Shown here piece after piece: positions 55,216 through 64,000 of a stretch of 64,000 nucleotides of DNA. How positions within the stretch are numbered: position 1 is the stretch's first letter; the number at the start of each line of letters is the position of its first letter. The position numbers and the translations under genes were made by a program. The notes beneath the pieces were generated by a model. That model ran no database searches. It saw nothing but the letters and a program-made list of their open reading frames with translations, and was not told where the DNA came from. This stretch comes from Anagrus nilaparvatae (Eukaryota > Arthropoda > Insecta > Hymenoptera > Mymaridae), in the NCBI GenBank assembly GCA_022575985.1, contig JAKSXM010000014.1, positions 248,001 through 312,000 of the forward strand. Direction: 5' to 3'.

Positions 55216-56240
55216 TTTTTTTAAAACAAATAATTTTTATTTTAATTATTTTTGGCAAAGAATGAAAAAAAAATAGTTGGCCTTTAAAAAATCAATACTA
55301 TGAAAATAATTTCTTTCAATAAAATTAAATAAAAATTAATTATTTTCTGGATTGCAAAAAATTCTTTAAAGTTTCAGGATTATTAATTTGTAATGATACT
55401 GCAATTAAATTGTAATGATAATTGTAATCCTAAACAAATAATATCAAATTATTGAAAATACACTGCATTACTGAAGCTCAGAAAACGAATAAGTTTTTGT
55501 CTGTTTACAATCAATGAAACTAGCACTTGAAACATCCCTAAACATGCACTAAAAACAGACAAGTTAGAAAAAAATTAAAAACTCAATATACTACGTTTAC
55601 ATTTATCAGTTAATTTTGTAGAAAAAATTTTAATTCATTTATTTATAAAACCATAAGAAAAATTACTCAAGTTAAAAAAACAAATTTGCCTATCGTTCTT
55701 TAAAAAATATTTATAACTTAAAATGTTAACACCAAATACTAGCGCAACTGCGCAAAAAAGCTAAAATTTAATTTCTCTTATAAAAATACCGTTCAAATGC
55801 AAATTTTTTTTTTTGAATTAATTGTAGTTATTCTAATAATTTAGTTTCTGATGATTATAAAGAAAGATTCATTATTGAATAATTTCATAGGGTGCGTAAA
55901 TTTAGGATAAATGAAAATTTACCGGACCCTCTCCTGCTTTTAAAATTACATAATTTAATATTTACTTATTTGATTACCATGTTATTTAAAAATTCGTTAA
56001 GACATTGTATAACAAAACAACTAATCTGCGATAAACGACTATTGATTTTAAAGAATAAATTTACTTTCTGGAAGACATTAATTTTTTTCTTTAAAAATTT
56101 GAAATTACAGTATTTACTACTTATTAGCGGTTATCTAATTCAATTTTAAAAAAATTAGAAGTTGAGATGTAAGCTACAGCAAAATTATTGCCTGTTAATA
56201 TGTAATAACTATTGTTTCAATTTGAACATTTGTTTTATAT
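55216..56240. other. AT-rich DNA without a recognised gene
   Basis: No supported gene, RNA or element in this stretch. Confidence 0.4.
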
Positions 56241-56244
56241 GAAA

Positions 56245-57770
56245 TTTTTCCAACTGTGACGCGTTACTACTCCACAGGCCGTTTTATACTTTTTCAGACA
56301 ATGTTTAAAAATTATCTGAAAAACTTGAACAGCCTCAAAACTTGCAAAAAAGGTTGGAATATTAAGTCTGCATACTTTTTGCAAAATTTATTTTGACTGT
56401 TCCAACTGTGATACTTTGCAGTAACACAGGCCATTTTGCAATATCTATTATATAATACTCTTATTTTTTAAATAAATTAAACGTTATATAACAACAGTTA
56501 CTTAATACATTTAAATACTTTAATGATGCCTGTTTTGTCAATTTTAAATATCAAATGATATTTAGTTCTTTTGCTTTTAACAAATAAATTTAATAAAGCA
56601 ATACAATGTTATCCTACAATTGTTTGCTTACATGTATTTGACTGATGACTTAAAATCTTTTTACTTACAACTCATATTCTTTCATATTATCATCTTTATT
56701 ATATAATTTTTAATGCCTTAAATTTATTATATTATGAACTATTATTTTATTTATTTTATAAATTAAACATTAAAAATCCAAAAAAATTTATTCTGCTATT
56801 AATTATACGAAAAAAAATAAGTTTTTAAATGTACACATACGAATTCTAAATACTTCTTTTATTTATTGGATGCCATTTTTCATTACGCCAATAGGCTTTA
56901 TTTATTTAATGTATTCTATACAATTATATTCGTTTATTTCACATACAACGTAAAAAAAACTTTACCATTGCAATCGTATATGTAATAACTGGAAAATTTT
57001 TAGTTTCATTTTATTAAAAACACTAAAACAGCCTCAAAACGTTAAGTAAGTCTTGGAGTAGTAGTTACACTTTCTGTTAAGAATGCGTGATTTTTCCAAC
57101 TGTGACGCGTTAAATCGTCACAGGCCGTATTATACTTCCTCAGATAGTGCAAAAAATATTATCTAAATAAGTAAAACAGCCTCAAAACTTACAAAAAATT
57201 CTGGAGTATTAAGTCTGAATTCTCTATACAGAGTATTCCTAGACCGTTCCAACTGTGATACCTTGTAGTAACACAGGCCATTATATAGCATCTTTCATAT
57301 TTTTTAAATAAACATTCTCACAAGCATTTAAAATGTAAATTAAAATTTATATTTCTTTAAAGTATTCAAGTCAAGCTTTTTTTTACTTTTTGCAATATCC
57401 TCAATGCAATCTGCAAAGAATTTAAGTAAGGTCTAAATTTTATAATTTACATGCATTATTGCATACAAATAAGCAATAGCAATTAATTACATTAAGAACA
57501 AGTCAACAGCCTCAGTCGTTTAAGTAAGTCTTGGAGTATTAGTTACACATTCTGCTAAGAATATGAGATTTTTCCAACTGTAACGCGGTAAATCGTCACA
57601 GGCCGTACTATACTTTCCCAGATAATGCAAAAATATTATCTAAATAAGTAAAACAGCCTCAAAACTTACAAAACAGAACTGGAGTATTAAGTCTGAATAC
57701 TCATTACAGAATATACCTTGACCATTCCAACTGTGGTACCCTGCGATAACACAGGCCGTTTAACTTGTCC
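56245..57770. repeat. Three dispersed copies of an approx. 200 bp repeat with paired boxes
   Basis: Copies near 56248-56440, 57088-57290 and 57565-57765. Each has CCAACTGTGACGCGTTA-type sequence and CACAGGCCGT, then AACAGCCTCAAAACTT, AGTATTAAGTCTG and a second box CCAACTGTGATAC with AACACAGGCC. The last two copies are closest. Confidence 0.8.
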
Positions 57771-58053
57771 TTAATATTTTTATGGTAATTTTTGAAAACT
57801 TCGTGGAAATTAGCAAAAATTATTATTCATTATTTAAATTCTCTTACAGTTTTAAATTAGCATTTTATAAAAATTCAATTTCTAAATTTTACTCTTACTT
57901 TTATTATTTATTTTTCATACATTTATTTCGCATTCAATTTTTTTGGAATTTATTTCTTTATCAAACAGTTTTCCTCCATTTCCGCAGATTAGAAATTTTT
58001 TAAATACTAATGTTCACTTTGTTAACACGCAGGAACAAGGATTCTAACCACTG

Positions 58054-58449
58054 CACAGAAAGAGGTTTGAACCATTTAAGTCACTTATAGTAGGATCCGT
58101 ATATTACTATTACATTAAGAACTGAAAATTTTTATGCTAGAACCGAGATTCACGGTTCTAAAAACCTGTTAAAATCCTTCTCTTAAAAAATTATTATTTT
58201 TTTCAAAATCAAAATTAGTTACAAATATATTTTTTAATTTAATGTACGTGATTCATTAAAGAAATATAAAAACTATATTTGTAACTAATTTTGATTAAAA
58301 AACAAAAAATGATAATTTTTTAAAAGGATTTTAACAAGTTTTTAGAACCGCGAATCTCGGTTCTAGCATACAAATTTTCCGTTCTTATGGTAAGAGTAAT
58401 ATTCGGTTCTTACTATAACCGACTTAAACGGTTCAAACCTCTTTCTGTG
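58054..58449. mobile_element. Palindromic MITE (396 bp)
   Basis: Terminal inverted repeat CACAGAAAGAGGTTTGAACC. The rest of each arm also pairs (CTAGAACCGAGATTCACGGT with ACCGCGAATCTCGGTTCTAG; AAAATCAAAATTAGTTACAA with TTGTAACTAATTTTGATT). No coding capacity. Confidence 0.85.
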
Positions 58450-58679
58450 TGGTATAATTAATACTTAAACTTTATTAGAAAAGCTATATGAAGTTCATGT
58501 GTGAAGACTATTTGAGTTGAAAATTATTCAACTTTCTTCAAAAATAAACGCAATAGTGACCCAAAATAAGTGCACAACTGGTTTGTATACAAAATTTATG
58601 GTATTCAATTTTACATCAAAATAACCTAATTCCAAAAATCAACATTTTATAAATTGCTTTACCGACCTAAAATTAATTG

Positions 58680-60260
58680 TTCCACGACAGAGCGTCAGTG
58701 AAGTTGGTCTCCAGGAAATCACCAACCGCTTTTACATTTTTCTATCTACACATTTTTACTATTTTCCTTCCATTTAAATAAAGTTTTTTGATTTTTTGAT
58801 TTAAAGAGTAATATCTATTTGTTCAACAAGGGAAAAAAATCGAATTTGGCTTTCAATACAGTTGTATGCATGAGTGAGAGTAGCAAACGAGTACAAACAG
58901 CAGTGAAATTAAAATTACCTACATTTTTTTCCGTATTCAACATAGGCTTTCATTAAAAGCGAAAAAAAGATCGCCCGAAAGTAAGAAAGTAGATCTTATT
59001 TGCAGCGTGTAATGAAAAATACTTTTCTCATATAAAATATACGTTTTAAAACTGTTTTAGGCATCAATTTTTTATTTCACGGCAACGCACCGTGTGTTGT
59101 ATATAGGACATCACCGCCAGTTTTATCATTTTTTTACTTTCTTCCGTCCCTCTAAGAAAGCAGTTATTGTATTTCTTGATTTAAAAATAAAATTTTCTTT
59201 GTGAGACAAAAAATACCGGTTTTATAGAAGCAATAATTTCGATTTCATAGACACGCGCCAGCGAAGTTGGTCTCCAGAAAATCACCAACTTCTTTATACA
59301 TTATTCGACTTACTTTCGCCCGTTTAATATTTGTTAAGAAAGCAGTTTTTTTTTTCTATACAATATTTTTTACATGTTAAAATACAGGTTATTACAATTG
59401 CTCTAGGGATCTAGTATTAGTAGTTTAATTTAACGGCAACGCGTCAGTGAAGTTGGACTTCACCAATAGTTTTCATATTTTTAATATCTTTCTTCCATTT
59501 CAAAAAACAGTTCTAATATTTCTTTATTTTAATATGAAATACTCTTTATATAATAAAATCCCGGTTTTTTAAATTGCTTTAGAGATACAATAATTTCTAT
59601 TTCTCAAAAACACGCCAGCGACGTTGGTCTTCAGGAAATCACCAACTGTTTTCACACTATTTTAGTCCTTTTTGACCGTTTAAGAAACATATAAGTGAAG
59701 AAGGCAGTTCTTTTGTTTCTTGATTAGAAAAGAAAATACTTTTTGTACGTAAAAATATAGGTTTTTGAAAATGCTTTAGTGATACAATATTTACCATGTT
59801 AAGGTAACAGGTCAGCAAAGTTTGTCTCCCGGAAATCTCAATGGCAAAAATCTCATTTTTTATGCTCTAGCGATTTAGTAAGTTCAGTTTCTTGGAAATG
59901 CAACAATGAAGTTGACTCTAGAAAATCACAAACTGTTTTTATTATATTCTTTTTTTTTTTGTTTAATTAAGCTGTTCATTTCTTGCTTTATTAATTTAAG
60001 ATGAAATAATTTTCGCGTGTAAAAATCACAGTTTATCAATTTCCCTAGCAATTCAATATTTACGATTTCACCGCAATCCGCCAGTGAAGTTGGCCTCCAG
60101 GAAATCACCAACTATCAATATCTATTTTCATTCTCTGTTTTCCTTTATTGCATGATTATTGCATGCTACAATGCTATTTTTTCAAATTACTTTCGCGATT
60201 CAACAGATATGATTTAACGTGAATGTGCAATCGAAGTTGGTTTCTAAGAAATCACGAACT
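58680..60260. repeat. Diverged satellite, unit about 175-200 bp, about nine copies
   Basis: Each unit carries a core like GCCAGTGAAGTTGG, TCTCCAGGAAATCACCAACT, near 58690, 59090 (weak), 59260, 59435, 59610, 59805, 59890, 60072 and 60222. The core contains the inverted pair GTTGGT ... ACCAAC. Between cores are C/T-rich and AT-rich stretches. Confidence 0.8.
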
Positions 60261-61327
60261 ATTGATTCATATTGTTATAAATAAATACAAAGTTGTGCGC
60301 TTATTTATGGATTCAACAATAAATTGACCATCTTGTGTTTGTAATTTCAATCGTAACAATTTTAGTTTAGTTTTTTATATATTGGAAACTTGAAAATTAT
60401 TATTTAATTAGTTTTACAGGAATCTTTTTTTAATTTTTTTCTTACTCTTTGATTTTGTACTTGGATTTATTCTGTACAAAATAAAAGTTTGTTTTAATAA
60501 AACTATATTTTTGAAGTTACTAATCTTATGCCTTTATGGATAATTTTGCGATTATCTAAAAATTAATTATTTAAAAAAATTTATTTATTATTTTAAATAA
60601 TTTTTCAATTCATACTTCATGGTTGGGAAAATTGCTAATTTAATAAAAAATTTATTCTGAAATGTTTCTTATTTTTCAACATTTTTCTCCTGTACGATTT
60701 TTACTTTTAATGTCTAATATAGATTCAACTAGAAATAGATTGAATAGATTTAATAGATTGAATCGATATATTCTAATAGATTCAACTATTCTCTACTAGA
60801 TTCAACTGCGGTTCGCGCAGCAACAATATTATGATAGCATAAAATAAATAATTTGATAATCAATACTTAAGAAATTTAGTAATTTTCCAGCTACATTAAA
60901 TTTATCTCGTAATTAACCTAACATTTTTAGATGAATTTGTTTATGTTTATATAATACTTAATGCAGTGTGTAAATTATAACAATGTACATAGTTACAGTT
61001 GCGATGAGCATGTCATTTTTGGAAAAAGAATTTTATATTGTATATAATTCAGCTTATAAAATTGCTTGCAGTGGTGAAAAACCTTACCTCTAGCGTATTG
61101 GATAATATTTCGTCAGCTTTTTATTTCTTTTTAATATTGATTTTTTCTAAAACGGAAGCAGGACAAATTTTCAATTATTTAAATTAAAATCTTATGCTAA
61201 TATAATATACCTCCCAAGGCCGAAAAGCATTTACAAATTCTCTATGTTCTTCATTCATCAAAATACAATTTTCTTAAGACATTTTTTCAATATAAACTAA
61301 ATGTGATATTTAAACTATTGCGTGAGT
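60261..61327. other. AT-rich DNA without a recognised gene
   Basis: A short cluster of AATAGATTGAAT-type repeats near 60720-60810; otherwise nothing supportable. Confidence 0.4.
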
Positions 61328-62476
61328 ATATGAGCAATTATTTTAAAAGTGATACTTAATTCGAGCCTGGAATCGTAATTTTTTTTTTTTTGATGGCACA
61401 TCGATATGACCCGGGTTTTTAGTTAGTTTGAACCTTCAGAATACCGAAAAAAATCGTGAACAAGAAATCGGCGATAGGTGCAAAAAAGATTTTTTCACTT
61501 TTATGTCAAAAACCGTGTTTTTCGTATCTGAGCTACCCTTAATTTTTAAAATAACTTTTTAGGTAAATAAAATTTTAAAAAATAGATAAAAAAATCTGAC
61601 TGCCAGGGAAAAACCACTCCAGAAGAAAAAAAAACTTATCTTTTTACGATGAAATTTAGCCAAGTTATCGTCAATTTAAGATTATGCTCAAATTCGTCTT
61701 AAAAAAGATTGAAATTTTATTGAAAAAAGCCAGTTTCTGAACCTTAAACATGCATTATTCGCTTGATTTTCATCGTAAAATAATAATTTTTATTTTAAAA
61801 TCGATTAATTTTTTCCTAGCAATTCATTTCTTTAATAAAAAAAAACATTTTTATTGACCAAATTTCAATTTTTAGGTCAAAAGCCTTTGAAAACTGTAAG
61901 TAGCAAGATTTACTTAACACAGTTTTTGACCTAAAAATTGAAATTTGGTCAATAAAAATAATTTTTTTTCTTAAAAAAATGAATTGCCAGGAAAAAATTA
62001 ATCGATTTTAAAAAAAAAATTATTATTTTACGATGAAAATCAAGCGGATAATGCATGTTTAAGGTTCAGAAACAGGCTTTTTTCAATAAAATTTCAATCT
62101 TTTTTAAGAAGAATTTGAGCAAAATCTTAAATTGACGATAACTTGGCTAAATTACATCGTAAAAAGAAAAGTTTTTTTTTCTTCTGGAGTGGTTTTTCCC
62201 TGGCAATCATATTTTTTTATCTATCTTTTAAAATTTTATTTACCTAAAAAGTTATTTTGAAAATTTGGGGTAGCTCAGATACGAAAAACACGGTTTTTGA
62301 CATAAAAGTAAAAAAATCTGTTTGGCACCTATCACCGATTTCTTGTTCACGATTTTTTTCGGTTTTCTGAAGGTTCAAACTATCTGAAAACACGGGTCAT
62401 ATCGATGTGCCCTCAAAAAAAAAATTTACGATTCCAGGCTCGAATTAAGTATCACTTTTAAAATAATTGCTCATAT
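61328..62476. mobile_element. Large fold-back palindrome (1.15 kb)
   Basis: Two arms of about 550 bp in inverted orientation around a loop of about 40 bp (about 61882-61921). Outer ends ATATGAGCAATTATTTTAAA / TTTAAAATAATTGCTCATAT; inner ends ATTGACCAAATTTCAATTTT / AAAATTGAAATTTGGTCAAT. Arms match closely with scattered differences. No protein frame is supported. It is a fold-back or MITE-type element, or a palindromic duplication. Confidence 0.9.
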
Positions 62477-63039
62477 GTGTTTCAACTACAGATTAAAATA
62501 AAATTGAAAATGTTTATTAATTGAAATAAACATTGCAATCTTCTTTTTGGGGCATTTATGAACAGCCTCCTAAATTATAAAAAGTTAAGTGGAAATTGTT
62601 ACTTCTATTTTTATGTTACACAGATTATCATGATTAACTTCTTTATACTTTATATACTTTATTGACTGCAAAATTTATTTTTTCAAATAATGAACACATA
62701 AAAATTGTGTATAATTATTAAATTCTTTTATCATGAAGAAAAATAATATTTCAAATTAAAAGCATTGAAATTTTCATAATTTTTTTCAAAATATGTCTGT
62801 CGTAAATTACAAAAAACTATTTTTAAATTAAAAAAAAAAAACAATAAAAAAATTATCAATGGCTATTTTCATAATTTTAGGGATAATACAGGTATATTAT
62901 TTTATCACGTGTCTCGCATTCGGAATAATTTCTAGTAAAATCGTCATTTAACAAGTTTTAAAAGCAAAAAATTAACATCCACATTTACGTTAAACCACTC
63001 ACGTAAAAATATTAAGCTTAAAGACGTATGTCCGTGGAG

Positions 63040-63430
63040 TGAAACAGACATATAGTTCTTTTCGGACCTCTTTCTCCCTCTCGCGATTTTCATATAAAAA
63101 ACTCCAAAATGGTTTTGTTTATATTTCTGTAAATAAACACCTAGGAGCTTTGAAACTTTAGCTATGAGTTTTTATAATAATAAATTATATTTTTACCAAA
63201 TATTATTAATATCTGTTCTGTAAATTTTTTGTTTGGAGAACATATATCTTTCTTTCTCACAATTTTCGGACCTCTTGCTTCCTCGCGCGTATTCACCGTT
63301 AGAGATTTTAAAATGTTTTTATTTATATTTCTGTAAATAAACATCTAGGAGCTTTGAAATTTTGGCTATGAGTTTTCACAATAATAATATATATTTTTAC
63401 TAAATATTATTAAAATCTGTTCTGTAAATA
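63040..63430. repeat. Tandem duplication, unit about 203 bp, two copies
   Basis: TTTCGGACCTCTT, ATATTTCTGTAAATAAACA, AGGAGCTTTGAAA and ATTAATATCTGTTCTGTAAA appear in the same order from about 63060 and again from about 63263. Confidence 0.85.
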
Positions 63431-63874
63431 TATCACGGACATACTACCTTAATTTTGGGTAAGCTTACTCAAAATTAAGCTTAATCCTTTTACGTGGGCA
63501 TACAAAACTAAAAAAAATATTATTCTTTATATTGACAATATTGACATTGGTATATAAAACTTTGCGGTCAGGAAAAAAATTCTGTAATAATCATTATTTT
63601 GGTATTTTCAAAATTCGAATATTTTAAAATCTTGAGCAATGAAATAAGTAAGCGATGATATATTACATATGAATTAAGTAATTGCTGTTTCACATTTTTG
63701 CTGGTATTCATTTAATATGTACTTGAATCTGTACAGTAATTAGTAATTTTGTACTCAATCAAAAATTTCAAGTTAATCCACTTAACTAAAACACTGTTAC
63801 TTGAATTATAAATATTGTTTCCCTTTTTATTACTTCTAATTTTAATATTTTACCCGACGAATTTTCGAAATATC

Positions 63875-64000
63875 TCTTATGATCTCCGCTGATCTTTTTA
63901 GATCTCCGGAGATCTCCAGAAATCAGAAGTGATCGCAAATTTCAGGTGATTTCTTTAGTTCTCTGGAGATCTCCGGAGATCTCCGGAAATCACTTTTGAT
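63875..64000. repeat. GATCTCCGGAGATC palindrome cluster, cut by window end
   Basis: GATCTCCGGAGATC and variants occur repeatedly (about 63904 and 63967). A longer inverted arrangement (AGAAATCAGAAGTGATCG against GGAAATCACTTTTGAT) is truncated by the window edge. Confidence 0.75.

Overview
The window is AT-rich (long A/T runs throughout), intron-bearing eukaryotic DNA. Short GT-AG introns of about 50-150 nt, TTAGG-type repeats (the insect telomere motif, here interspersed), a BEL/Pao retrotransposon and a chuvirus-type glycoprotein remnant point to an insect. A parasitoid-wasp-like genome is possible, but the species cannot be read from the sequence. Most of the window is repeats and non-coding DNA; genes cover a minority.

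Layout. 1-3.4 kb: nothing recognisable. 3.4-4.7 kb: a small spliced gene on + with two alternative last exons. 7.0-8.9 kb: a tandem array of about 465 bp ending in a CA microsatellite. 9.6-10.4 kb: two weak small-exon candidates. 11.1-14.7 kb, minus strand: a truncated chuvirus-like glycoprotein followed by two paralogous CxxC proteins and a polypurine/LTR-like boundary. 15.6-24.1 kb, +: two copies of a non-coding leader module of about 1 kb, the first before an F-box gene and a spliced acidic gene, the second before a five-exon gene of unknown family. 25.97-26.47 kb: the first 496 nt of 18S rRNA, minus strand, joined abruptly to unrelated DNA. 26.5-30.7 kb: spacer-like DNA with repeated GGACAGCCGACATCTAAT boxes, TTAGG tracts and GC-rich hairpins.

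31-41.7 kb is a mosaic of satellites, including the same box inverted, a ~105 bp array, an exact-looking 321 bp duplication and a 529 bp TTAA-flanked MITE. 42.28-50.70 kb is a complete BEL/Pao element. Its two 228 bp LTRs are nearly identical but lie in INVERTED orientation, and it is still bounded by the 5 bp target duplication GTACT. Gag-pol is one frame broken by three clustered stops. 50.9-64 kb has fold-back elements (53.0-53.7, 58.05-58.45 and a 1.15 kb palindrome at 61.3-62.5), diverged satellites, a RING-finger terminal exon and a tRNA-like 3' fragment.

There is no operon-type cooperation. The most coherent units are the retroelement, the glycoprotein plus CxxC gene trio (same strand, tightly spaced), and the two-module accessory gene locus next to rDNA. 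Gene models were assembled by eye from reading frames and splice consensus; none was tested by alignment.
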